DNA of 51,005 nucleotides from Odoribacter sp. (lineage in GTDB: Bacteria > Bacteroidota > Bacteroidia > Bacteroidales > Marinifilaceae): positions 1 to 51,005 of the forward strand of contig JAHHTT010000010.1 in assembly GCA_020024465.1 (NCBI GenBank), given 5' to 3'. The notes beneath the pieces were generated by a model. The model searched no databases, had not been told where the DNA came from, and saw nothing but the letters and a program-made list of their open reading frames with translations. How positions within the stretch are numbered: position 1 is the stretch's first letter; each line of letters starts with the position of its first letter. Of the stretch, positions 42,967-50,695 are shown piece by piece. Both the position numbers and the translations under genes were made by a program.

Positions 42967-44448
42967 TCACTTATCAAAAAATGCTTTGGCCCGTCCGTCT
43001 CCCTGCTCATAAGCTTCCTTCAGCAATTCTTCCGCCTTCTTCCAGTCCCCTTTAATATCGTAGGCGATTGCCATCGGGAAAAGGACCCGGCTATCATCCT
43101 TCACACGGTCCAATACCTGTAAGGCACTGTCCGCGTTTTTCTCATATTTTAGCAAGGCGTTGGCATAGTTCAGGGCCGTCACCACATCCCCGGGAAATTG
43201 TTCGTACGCCTTTTGGAAGACAGGGAGAGGATTTTCCCCACGGATAAGATATATTTCCGTGAGTTGGTACATCTCGTACGAACTCAGACACTCCGGCCTA
43301 TCGGCAAATATTCCTGGCAACTCCTCCGGTGTATAAGCCCTTGCTTCGAAACTGAGATGCAAGGTCGCACGGCGGAGCGGAGGATAAAACTCTTTCAAGA
43401 GGATACCGTAGGTCTTGCCCCTGTCCAGGTTCCATATAGCGGACTCCCGTTCCGTATCTGTCGGATACCGGTCTATGATAGACAGCACCTCTTCTTTATT
43501 GGATAGAGAAGAAATGCCGACAAGATTTTTAAGGCCTTCCCAATCCTCCCCGATTCCAACCGTCCGATAAATCGCAGCCTTTTTAAGCTCGGGATATTTT
43601 TCGGAAACATAATTCGAGAGCGCAAGGGAACGTCTTTTCGCCAACAACCGGTTATATTCAAATTTAGCCTCGGGAGAAGCGAAGCCTTCTATGAAAACCT
43701 CTTTCAAATCGCCCCATTTCATACTCAGACTTTTCGATATGAAGTCGTCCAGTCGGATGAGCTCCTGCCCGTTATTTTCAAACGTCTTTCGAAGTATGCG
43801 TTTCGCCACAGGGAAAGTGACCTTGCAGTCAAAGGATTCTTTATGCAATTTGACTGCCACCTTTTCCGGCTTCAGGAAATCATACATATAATTTTCCTCT
43901 TTGAAAAGAGGCAGGCCGACAACGGCCACAACTCCTTGATTTTTGCGTATATCACAATTAACACAACCGAATAATTCCTCTCTCACCAAAACCTGTCCAT
44001 CCGCCATCCAGCGTTCGAACGGGACCGTTTCCTGAAAAGAAAACTCCTGCTTCTGCATATCCGAAAAAGAATAGAGCTTATTGTCGAACTGCGATGTCCT
44101 GGAATTTTCACCGAAAGCCTTCGACCGCATAATGGCCTTATACCGTATTCTGCCCGCGATACTGACTGGCTCAAAATCAATCCTGATATCCCCGTCGGCG
44201 GAAACAATGGATGGATACATAACAAGCACTTCCTGTGCCCTCAGGCGGGTTACTGCGTCCACTTGCAGGACAAGAAGCAGGTCTTTTCCGTCCGCACTTC
44301 GCTTGATGCCCACATCATATTTCCAATCTAATGGTGACAGATCCTGCCCGACGGCCTCTTGAGCTTTTCCGGATATAGCCGTCAAACCAAGGCCGACCAA
44401 AATTGCTGATAGCTTTATATAGTAATGTATCGATCTCATTGATTCCAT
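42967..44448 (-). CDS. DUF3868/OmpA-like/TPR fimbrial assembly protein
   Basis: The protein has 493 residues from the ATG at 44448; in-frame ATGs at 44478 and 44439 are alternatives. I favour 44448 or 44439 since the 44478 start puts charged residues before the signal peptide (IKLSAILVGLGLTAISGKAQ). DUF3868 spans roughly 25-190. An OmpA-like region follows (VFIEGFASPEAKFEYNRLLA), then GEDWEGLKNLVG and TPR helices at the end (GDVVTALNYANALLKYEKNA). These proteins occur upstream of Mfa1-type pilin genes and are thought to help assembly in the periplasm. It lies 8-38 bases after the DUF3575 gene, depending on the start. The core plan matches the stand-alone lipoprotein at 16430-18154. Confidence 0.82.
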   Translation of the reverse strand: MESMRSIHYYIKLSAILVGLGLTAISGKAQEAVGQDLSPLDWKYDVGIKRSADGKDLLLVLQVDAVTRLRAQEVLVMYPSIVSADGDIRIDFEPVSIAGRIRYKAIMRSKAFGENSRTSQFDNKLYSFSDMQKQEFSFQETVPFERWMADGQVLVREELFGCVNCDIRKNQGVVAVVGLPLFKEENYMYDFLKPEKVAVKLHKESFDCKVTFPVAKRILRKTFENNGQELIRLDDFISKSLSMKWGDLKEVFIEGFASPEAKFEYNRLLAKRRSLALSNYVSEKYPELKKAAIYRTVGIGEDWEGLKNLVGISSLSNKEEVLSIIDRYPTDTERESAIWNLDRGKTYGILLKEFYPPLRRATLHLSFEARAYTPEELPGIFADRPECLSSYEMYQLTEIYLIRGENPLPVFQKAYEQFPGDVVTALNYANALLKYEKNADSALQVLDRVKDDSRVLFPMAIAYDIKGDWKKAEELLKEAYEQGDGRAKAFFDK

Positions 44449-44486
44449 ATTTTTATATCCCACATTTGTTTTACCCATGACCTGTT

Positions 44487-45083
44487 TTATTTAAGCATAT
44501 AAATAATAGAGAGACAAGCTTTTGTCGGTCCGAAGTAATCGGCATTCCCCTTCCCTGTCCTTTGTCCGCAAGCCGTACATCTGAACCTATCATATATCAC
44601 GCGCGCATATCCTATCCCCAAAGCGGATTCAAAACTGAACCTGTCGGATAAAATCCAGTGATAACCGGCACTGATGCCACCCCCGTAGAAATAGCCTTCA
44701 TAACGGTGCGCCTTCATCTCTTTATGCTTGTTCTGAAGGATAAAAGGGATACTTATCCCACTGACATTCATCTGGCCTCCATGCGCATGCAGTCCGAAAA
44801 ACCAGCCGTTGAATCTCTCGCAGGTCCAATAGCGCACCTCGGGCTGCACAAGCCAATGACTCCATTTCTTTGTCTTGTATCTATTTGCGGAAGCATCGCT
44901 CTCATAGAAGAAAAAGTTCATGCCTACCTGGGTGTCCAAGGTCCATTTTTCTCCCAAAGAGAACTCCAGCGAGAGATTGGGAGTCAACAGTGCATCATAT
45001 ACGAGATTATTCTTTATCGCAACCTTTTGCGATAAAGCCTGCAAACTGAATAACAGGAAGAGAAAAAAAATACTCTTTTTCAT
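44487..45083 (-). CDS. DUF3575 outer-membrane protein of the fimbrial operon
   Basis: This 198-residue protein has a classical signal peptide (MKKSIFFLFLLFSLQALSQK, no lipobox). The rest is amphipathic beta-strand rich in aromatics: KNNLVYDALLTPNLSLEFSL, WLVQPEVRYWTCERFNGWFF, YFYGGGISAGYHWIL. That is the DUF3575 small barrel pattern. It is the first gene of the fimbrial operon, as in other Bacteroidales loci with DUF3868 and Mfa1. An outer-membrane assembly or secretion role is inferred from that constant association. A -7 box and a short palindrome lie in its leader. Confidence 0.85.
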   Translation of the reverse strand: MKKSIFFLFLLFSLQALSQKVAIKNNLVYDALLTPNLSLEFSLGEKWTLDTQVGMNFFFYESDASANRYKTKKWSHWLVQPEVRYWTCERFNGWFFGLHAHGGQMNVSGISIPFILQNKHKEMKAHRYEGYFYGGGISAGYHWILSDRFSFESALGIGYARVIYDRFRCTACGQRTGKGNADYFGPTKACLSIIYMLK

Positions 45084-45106
45084 TTTGACACTGATATTAT
45101 TTTAGC

Positions 45107-45123
45107 GACCAAACCTATTGGTC
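45107..45123. repeat. 17-bp palindrome in the fimbrial leader
   Basis: gaccaa and ttggtc, separated by five bases, lie between the candidate promoter and the DUF3575 ATG. It could be an operator or a leader hairpin. It also contains CAAACCTA, a second -7-like match on the minus strand (45110-45117). Confidence 0.35.
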
Positions 45124-45145
45124 TGTAGTATTAATTTTAATGATA

Positions 45146-45153
45146 CAAAGTTA
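45146..45153 (-). promoter_or_regulatory. -7 box of the fimbrial operon
   Basis: The minus strand reads TAACTTTG, a full TAnnTTTG match, 62 bases before the DUF3575 ATG. No clear -33 box was seen, which would suit activation by a regulator. Confidence 0.45.
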
Positions 45154-45282
45154 CAAAACCATAATATCTCTTTTGTTACATAAAACAGACAATTAATTAC
45201 TCATAAAAGCCATTTTATTTAAGTCCGATAATCCTTCTGAACGAATGGGTGAAAATCCTGATTGTCCGTTCCATATGGATAT

Positions 45283-46152
45283 TCATCGGCTGTATTTCTC
45301 CTTGTCAGGAATCCAGCTGTCTATCAACTCCCTGTGCCCATCCATCCACTGGCGTACGGCCATTGTCTCGGTCCCGCGAGTTTCCTCTATGGCCCGCATC
45401 AGGGAACTGATCTCGGTATCGGACAGGTGGATATTTCCCAAAAGAGCGGCAACGAACGGATGCTCCTCACGAAATCCTATTCTGGCAATGGTATGGATTT
45501 GTTCGGCCTTTCCATAAACGTTCTTTGAATCTTCCAGCACCCTCAGACGAAAACGATCAAACATCCAATGCGGGGTCCATCCGGTCACGATGATCCATTT
45601 CTTCTTGTCAATGGCCTTCTTCAGTAATGCCGTCATGGCAGGGCCACTGGAGATCATGAGCTTGTAATCCAGACCGTATTCAGGGATGGCCTTCTCCGTG
45701 CATTTCATGATACCGGTACCGGCGTCAATCCCTACGATCTCTCCGGAAAACTCCCCGGTATGGGCGCCCAATTCCTCTATCGTATGGATTGGGACATATT
45801 CGGGCACCACAAGCCCGATACGGGCGCTATCGTATATTTGTCCGAGGATTTCCAGCTTGCCGTCGTATTTCCGGAAATAATCGGCATGGGTCACCGGCAT
45901 CCAGCTGTCCATGAATACGTCTGTCTTGCCTCTTGCCAGCGAAGTGAATATAGGGGCGATGTCCGCATTCAGAAGTTCGGCCCTGTACCCTTGCTCCGAA
46001 AGGATTTCCTTGGCCAGATAGGTGACCGCTATCCCTTCCGCCCAATTCGCATAGGCGATACGGATTTTCTTGTCGGATATGTTACTGCACGAAAAGAATA
46101 CCGTAATGGCCAGCAGGGCCGTAAAATATATCGTTTTGTTTCTCTTCATCAT
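45283..46152 (-). CDS. Glycine betaine-type substrate-binding lipoprotein (ProX/OpuAC)
   Basis: This 289-residue lipidated periplasmic binding protein (lipobox FFSC, Cys22) belongs to the OpuAC family for quaternary ammonium compounds. The start at 46152 places a normal signal peptide at the N-terminus; the longer reading frame from 46218 overlaps the permease gene. Tryptophans likely to form the aromatic cage are seen in YANWAEGIAVTYLA, DVFMDSWMPVTHADYF and VTGWTPHWMFDRF. GIDAGTGIMK is another family hallmark. It is the last gene of a minus-strand operon with the permease 19 bases upstream and the CBS-domain ATPase before that. Glycine betaine is the likeliest substrate; choline, carnitine or proline betaine cannot be excluded. 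Confidence 0.9.
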   Translation of the reverse strand: MMKRNKTIYFTALLAITVFFSCSNISDKKIRIAYANWAEGIAVTYLAKEILSEQGYRAELLNADIAPIFTSLARGKTDVFMDSWMPVTHADYFRKYDGKLEILGQIYDSARIGLVVPEYVPIHTIEELGAHTGEFSGEIVGIDAGTGIMKCTEKAIPEYGLDYKLMISSGPAMTALLKKAIDKKKWIIVTGWTPHWMFDRFRLRVLEDSKNVYGKAEQIHTIARIGFREEHPFVAALLGNIHLSDTEISSLMRAIEETRGTETMAVRQWMDGHRELIDSWIPDKEKYSR

Positions 46153-46171
46153 TCTGTCTTTTATTATGTGT

Positions 46172-46996
46172 TTATTCCTTTTGTTTTTTCCGGGCCAAAC
46201 CCTGCGTAATCCGGTCAAGCACGATTGCCAGTATCACGACGGCAATTCCCCCCTCGAATCCCATGCCTATCTTCATCTGGGTGATACCTTTCAATACCAC
46301 CTCCCCCAGACCTCCTGCTGAAATCATGGCGGCTACCACCACCATGGAGAGCGACATCATTATGGTCTGGTTGACTCCGGCAAGAATGGTCGGCAATGCC
46401 AACGGCAGTTCCACCTTGAACAGGAGCTGGCCCCGGGTGGCTCCGAAAGAGCGGGCGGCTTCCACCACATTTTTCGGCACCTGCCGGATACCCAGTGCGG
46501 TGAGCCTCGCTACCGGAGGCAGGGCAAAAATGATCGTGGCGAAGGCTCCCGGTACCGTTCCCAGTCCGAAAAAGAGCACCGCCGGTATCAAATAGACAAA
46601 AGCAGGCATGGTCTGCATACAGTCAAGCACCGGTTGCAGGATCTTGTTGCAGCGGACGCTGCCCGCCATCCAGATACCCAAGGGGATTCCCAACAGCAGG
46701 GCCATGCCGGAGGAAGAAAGCACCAGGGCCAGGGTTTGCATGGTCTCCTCCCAGAATCCCATCCCGTAAACGAGCAACAGTCCCAGAAGAGTGAAGATCC
46801 CGGTCCCCTTGCCACTCTTGTACAACGCAAGGAAAGCGAGTATCGCGATGGTTACGTAAAAAGGCATCACAAGCAGAACGTACAATATCCCGTCGATAAC
46901 ACCCTCTACCCACAGGCTCAGCAGGTCAAAAAACGATGCGCCGTGCTCGGTCAGCCATTCCACGGCTATTTCTATATATTCTCCTATATTTATCAT
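46172..46996 (-). CDS. Glycine betaine ABC transporter permease (ProW/OpuAB)
   Basis: This 274-residue inner-membrane protein has about six transmembrane helices. The EAA loop that contacts the ATPase is clear: NVVEAARSFGATRGQLLFKV, then ELPLALPTILAGVNQTIMMS. The family glycine-rich ending (MVVVAAMISAGGLGEVVLKG, then GFEGGIAVVILAIVLDRIT) is intact. Its start overlaps the ATPase stop by four bases, indicating translational coupling. It forms the channel of the importer with the neighbouring ATPase and binding lipoprotein. Confidence 0.94.
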   Translation of the reverse strand: MINIGEYIEIAVEWLTEHGASFFDLLSLWVEGVIDGILYVLLVMPFYVTIAILAFLALYKSGKGTGIFTLLGLLLVYGMGFWEETMQTLALVLSSSGMALLLGIPLGIWMAGSVRCNKILQPVLDCMQTMPAFVYLIPAVLFFGLGTVPGAFATIIFALPPVARLTALGIRQVPKNVVEAARSFGATRGQLLFKVELPLALPTILAGVNQTIMMSLSMVVVAAMISAGGLGEVVLKGITQMKIGMGFEGGIAVVILAIVLDRITQGLARKKQKE

Positions 46997-48225
46997 AATT
47001 CTATTGCGTTTTGAATGATTTCATTGATTTCTTTCTTGTCTTTTCCCGTCACCTCGATAATGAGTGATGAAAGCGGTACCACTCCCTCGAACTCGCGTTT
47101 CTCATTGACCACCCAGATGGGCGAATTGGTCTTTGTCATCAGGGGAAGTATATCCTCCACCACGGAATCGCCCAATATGGAATGTACCTCTTTCCTTACG
47201 GCAGTGTCTATGTTCAGGATACGGTCCTTTCTTAATTGGAGCAGTTCCTTCAAATGAACTTCGCCTACCAATATACCATCCGGATCCACTACGGGCAACA
47301 CGGTTATTTTGCGTTCTCTCATCTTTCGGATTAGAACCTCCGGTCCCTCTTTTCCCAGCCTTGCCACCATAGGTTTGTCCACCATGATAGAGGCGGCGGT
47401 GACAATTTTGCTACGGTCCACATTCTCCACAAAACACCTCACATATTTATTGGCGGGATTGGTCAGGATCTCTTCGGATGTACCGACTTGCTGTATCTCT
47501 CCGTCACGCATGATGGCGATACGATCACCCAGTTTGACAGCCTCCTCCAGGTCGTGCGTGATAAATACGATAGTCTTTTTCATTTTTGACTGCAAGGCCA
47601 GCAGCTCGTCCTGCATCTGCACCCGTATCAGCGGATCCAGCGCGGAGAAGGCCTCATCCATCAGCAGGACTTCCGGCTCGTTGGCCAAAGCACGTGCCAG
47701 TCCCACCCGCTGCTGCATACCTCCGGACAACTCATTGACCATCAGGTCGGCATATCCGTCCAGCCCGACCATGTGCATACTTTCCGCCGCCTTTCGGTCC
47801 CGTTCTTTCTTTTCTACGCCTTGCAACTCAAGTCCGAAAGCAATGTTCTGCAATACGGTATAATGGGGCATCAGTCCAAAATGCTGGAAAACCATCGCCA
47901 ACTCACTCCGACGCAAGGAACGCAACCTTTTTTCATGTATTCCGGCGATGTCCTCCCCGTTAATCAGAATCTCTCCGGCAGTGGGTCTGTTCAACCGGTT
48001 GATGCACCTGAGCAGACTGGACTTGCCGCTTCCCGAAAGTCCCATGATCACGAATATCTCACCCTCCCGGACAGAGAGGTTCACATTGTTAACGGCAACC
48101 GTACATCCGGTCTTCTCCAGGATCTCACTTTTACTTTCTCCTTTTTTCAGCATCTTGAAAGCCTTGTTTCTTTCAGAGCCGAAAACCAAATACAAATCCT
48201 TGATCTCAATTTTGCTTTTATTCAT
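46993..48225 (-). CDS. Glycine betaine ABC transporter ATPase with CBS domains (ProV/OpuAA)
   Basis: This 410-residue cytoplasmic ATPase has Walker A (MGLSGSGKSSLL), the signature LSGGMQQRVGLARALA, Walker B (VLLMDEAFSALD) and the switch His (VFITHDLEEAVKLGD). A pair of CBS domains occupies about residues 280-395 (VLIRKMRERKITVLPVVDPD; SPIWVVNEKREFEGVVPLSS). In the OpuA family these sense ionic strength or nucleotides and gate transport under osmotic stress. It follows the porin-like gene after 6 bases and overlaps the permease by four. This arrangement makes the substrate type (osmoprotectant) secure, though not the exact compound. Confidence 0.95.
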   Translation of the reverse strand: MNKSKIEIKDLYLVFGSERNKAFKMLKKGESKSEILEKTGCTVAVNNVNLSVREGEIFVIMGLSGSGKSSLLRCINRLNRPTAGEILINGEDIAGIHEKRLRSLRRSELAMVFQHFGLMPHYTVLQNIAFGLELQGVEKKERDRKAAESMHMVGLDGYADLMVNELSGGMQQRVGLARALANEPEVLLMDEAFSALDPLIRVQMQDELLALQSKMKKTIVFITHDLEEAVKLGDRIAIMRDGEIQQVGTSEEILTNPANKYVRCFVENVDRSKIVTAASIMVDKPMVARLGKEGPEVLIRKMRERKITVLPVVDPDGILVGEVHLKELLQLRKDRILNIDTAVRKEVHSILGDSVVEDILPLMTKTNSPIWVVNEKREFEGVVPLSSLIIEVTGKDKKEINEIIQNAIEL

Positions 48226-48231
48226 AATTCT

Positions 48232-49356
48232 TTAAAAATAATATCCGATGTTTATGTTGAATCTGACATTCCAATTGTCTTCCGTTCCTCCGGCAAAGGC
48301 TTCGTCCCATACATCTCCAATCCATGCGTGATTTTTTCCTACGGCATAGTCGATGTAGGCGAATACTTTTCCCATCGCCAGCGAACACCCTGTCACATTC
48401 TCCAAACTGTCATTAAACCCGGCAATACGTTTGTCGAGCAGACTGAAATCATTGTACAGGCAGATATCGTCCAAAAACAACTTGTTCACAGGAATACGGT
48501 AGGACAATGACACCGTATAGACATCCGCCCTGGAGGCGATTCGGTAAGATGAGCCGTAAGCCGTCATCGTCACCGTATGTCTGTCTTCCCCGGAAGTCTG
48601 CTCGGTTCTGAAATTATAGTTGGTATACTGCATTTTAAGGTTCCATCGCCGATAATCGGTAACATAATGCAGGGCAAAAGCAGTACGTACTCTTGTCTTC
48701 CGAGTGTCCATATTATACACCCCCCCCATCAGGGCTGAACCTCCGAACCGGTGTTTCCACCGGTCTCCAAAATGATACGCAAGCCGGACATTACCCTGAT
48801 GCACCTCCTTGTTACGTCCTGCGATATCATAGGCATAGCGGCTGGCGGACAATTCCCCGCCGGCCCCAGATAGGTCGGCATTCAGGAAATAGGCAATCGA
48901 TAACTCCCAACGGCCCGTATGGAAGAGGTATTTTATCCCCATGTCCGCATCGTCCTCAAGACCGACATAATAGTTCAGATTAAAAAAATAATTGTTACCT
49001 GTATAAGGCAGGATACCGAAAGGAACCGTTACCAGACCGATCTGTAACCGATGCGAATCATCGAAACGATAGCCTATCCAACCTTCCCTGAGCATGTAAC
49101 CTCCCGAGGAAGCGGGATAGAAGCGAAAATCCGCCACTAAATCGATTTTTTCATAAGACGCATTCACGTTCAGGCGGAACATGTCAAAGTCAAATTCTCC
49201 GCCACGATTCCGGCTTTCCGGTTTCCAGTCTGAGTATTTATAGTTGACCCGGAGTGCGCCTCCTATTTTTAACTTCGGTTTTTCTTGTGCCGTCACAGGC
49301 AAAATGATACTTACCGCCAAAAAGAACGGCAATAGTAAACTTGCTTTATATCTCAT
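48232..49356 (-). CDS. Outer-membrane porin-like barrel leading the betaine transporter operon
   Basis: This 374-residue protein has a signal peptide (MRYKASLLLPFFLAVSIILP, then VTAQ) when started at 49356; an ATG six codons upstream is possible. The mature part alternates hydrophobic and polar residues with many aromatics and glycines (FDFDMFRLNVNASYEKIDLV; REGWIGYRFDDSHRLQIGLV; NDFSLLDKRIAGFNDS) and ends FNINIGYYF. A C-terminal aromatic is typical of outer-membrane barrels. It resembles phosphate-selective or general Bacteroidota porins, but I cannot name the family. It is six bases from the OpuAA-type ATPase gene and is first in the operon, so it may let betaine through the outer membrane. 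There is no TonB box. Confidence 0.75.
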   Translation of the reverse strand: MRYKASLLLPFFLAVSIILPVTAQEKPKLKIGGALRVNYKYSDWKPESRNRGGEFDFDMFRLNVNASYEKIDLVADFRFYPASSGGYMLREGWIGYRFDDSHRLQIGLVTVPFGILPYTGNNYFFNLNYYVGLEDDADMGIKYLFHTGRWELSIAYFLNADLSGAGGELSASRYAYDIAGRNKEVHQGNVRLAYHFGDRWKHRFGGSALMGGVYNMDTRKTRVRTAFALHYVTDYRRWNLKMQYTNYNFRTEQTSGEDRHTVTMTAYGSSYRIASRADVYTVSLSYRIPVNKLFLDDICLYNDFSLLDKRIAGFNDSLENVTGCSLAMGKVFAYIDYAVGKNHAWIGDVWDEAFAGGTEDNWNVRFNINIGYYF

Positions 49357-49959
49357 GAAGTTACGTTTTGTCAAGGCATTTATCCAACACCTTACAATGA
49401 TTTATAAAATATATGTCTTGGAGCAGGCCCTGTGTAAGTTTCAAGATAGGATGAAATGTTATCCAATGCGTAAAATAGAACTTAATATACTTAATAAGTA
49501 GTGAATTTTCGCCTGCAACTTTTCACAAAGTTAAGAAAAATAGATGAACATACCAAATCACAATAAAAAAAGTTCTCAAAACAAATAAAACAGAAAACAG
49601 GTCAGCAACGCGAATTCGGGTTAAAAACATGTTTTACCAATAAAAAAACCCAGACTGGCCAGCAAAGTGTAATACAAAAAAAATCAAACTGTTATAAGTG
49701 ATTTTATAGCGACTTTTCCTTTATATGTAGAATCTTATTGCACTCAACCTTCGGAATTAATGATAAATGTGACACACCTGTAAGTGGTATGACTTTTTCA
49801 TTCTGCTTCTTTCTCTCACAATATTTATATAATTACACGCAAGAGGAATTACTTATAATTAACAATGATAATTCCTATAAATGAATAAGTTTTTTGTGGC
49901 AAATATTGTATATACAACCAATAAACAGTAATTTCCCACATAATTTTAAGGATACACTC
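49357..49959. other. 600-bp intergenic region
   Basis: No gene is seen. The left part is the long leader of the betaine operon. The right part is AT-rich and holds an inverted repeat aggaatta/taattcct (about 49842-49876) and a perfect 12-bp palindrome ttgtatatacaa at 49906-49917. The palindrome lies 42 bases before the truncated XRE gene and is a candidate operator of that repressor. Confidence 0.45.
49526..49557 (-). promoter_or_regulatory. Promoter of the betaine-transport operon
   Basis: The minus strand reads TTTG (49554-49557), a 20-base spacer and TAACTTTG (49526-49533), a strong Bacteroidales match. The implied leader to the porin ATG is about 165 bases, long for this group. Confidence 0.65.
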
Positions 49960-50055
49960 ATGAAAACTATTAATCAAATTATTGAAGAAAATCTAAAGAA
50001 AATTAGAGAGTTATCCGGATTTACTCAAGAGCAGATAGCAAAATCCATATCTTAA
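49960..50055 (+). pseudogene. Truncated XRE-family repressor
   Basis: The ATG at 49960 opens IIEENLKKIRELSGFTQEQI, the first half of a helix-turn-helix (HTH_3), but a stop at 50053-50055 cuts it after 31 codons, in the middle of the domain. The recognition helix is missing. The following sequence leads into an ImmA/IrrE peptidase remnant, so this was once the DNA-binding part of an XRE-ImmA pair or fusion. Confidence 0.7.
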
Positions 50056-50089
50056 AATGGAACGAATAGCCTAAAATGAAGCCTAATAA

Positions 50090-50695
50090 GTTTAATAGAA
50101 AGATAAGTATCAGCATTTCGTTGCCGATAACGGATTAAGTTCATCTGAACCCATTTCTTTGAAAAGTTTGCTTGTGAAATTGAATGTACTTACAATATAC
50201 AGACCTCTTTCTGATAATTTTTCCGGAATGTATTTAAAAGATAGTTCCGAGTATCGTTTTATGCTTATTAATTCCAATCACCCAAGAGGAATACAGCATT
50301 TTACTATTGCTCACGAATTATACCACTTGTTATAGAAGAAAAAACTACACCAATGTAATCCTGGTGATGTCAAAAATAGCGTGGAACAAAGTGCTGATAT
50401 ATTTGCGCTCTCATTATTAATGCCTGAAGCCGGTATTTGTCAGTTGATACCAGAAAGTGAATTAAAATCCAAAAATATTTCATTGGCTACAATATTGAAA
50501 CTTGAACACTATTTCTCTGTTACTCGTTCTGCTTTATTGTATAGATTGTTAAATATCGGTATTATTACAGAATCGACTCGTATTCAATGGCTGAAATTGA
50601 TGTAAAATATGCTGCAAAATGTTTTGGATATGATACAGCATTGTATGAGTCCGCTAATGAAGGGTTGGTGACAGGTAATTTTGGATATAGTATAT
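50090..50695 (+). pseudogene. ImmA/IrrE-family metallopeptidase with in-frame stops
   Basis: Reading from about 50090, one frame gives ADNGLSSSEPISLKSLLVKL, FMLINSNHPRGIQHFTIAHE and then LYHLL, with the zinc motif HELYH (HExxH), interrupted by TAG at 50333-50335. It resumes with CNPGDVKNSVEQSADIFALS and LLMPEAGICQLIPESELKSK, a strong ImmA/IrrE-type block. After a TAA at about 50603-50605 the sequence VKYAAKCFGYDTALYESANE continues the family C-terminus in another frame. At least two disabling changes are thus present. Such peptidases relieve XRE repressors in mobile elements or toxin-antitoxin-like modules; this copy is dead. Confidence 0.75.

Noticed and set aside
45084..45282. Invertible promoter for phase variation of the fimbrial operon
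   Set aside because: Only a 17-bp local palindrome is present; there is no second inverted copy flanking the promoter and no invertase gene nearby.
47309..48510. Plus-strand ORFs of 184 and 245 residues opposite the betaine ATPase and porin
   Set aside because: They mirror well-supported coding sequence on the other strand, with no promoter or family motif.
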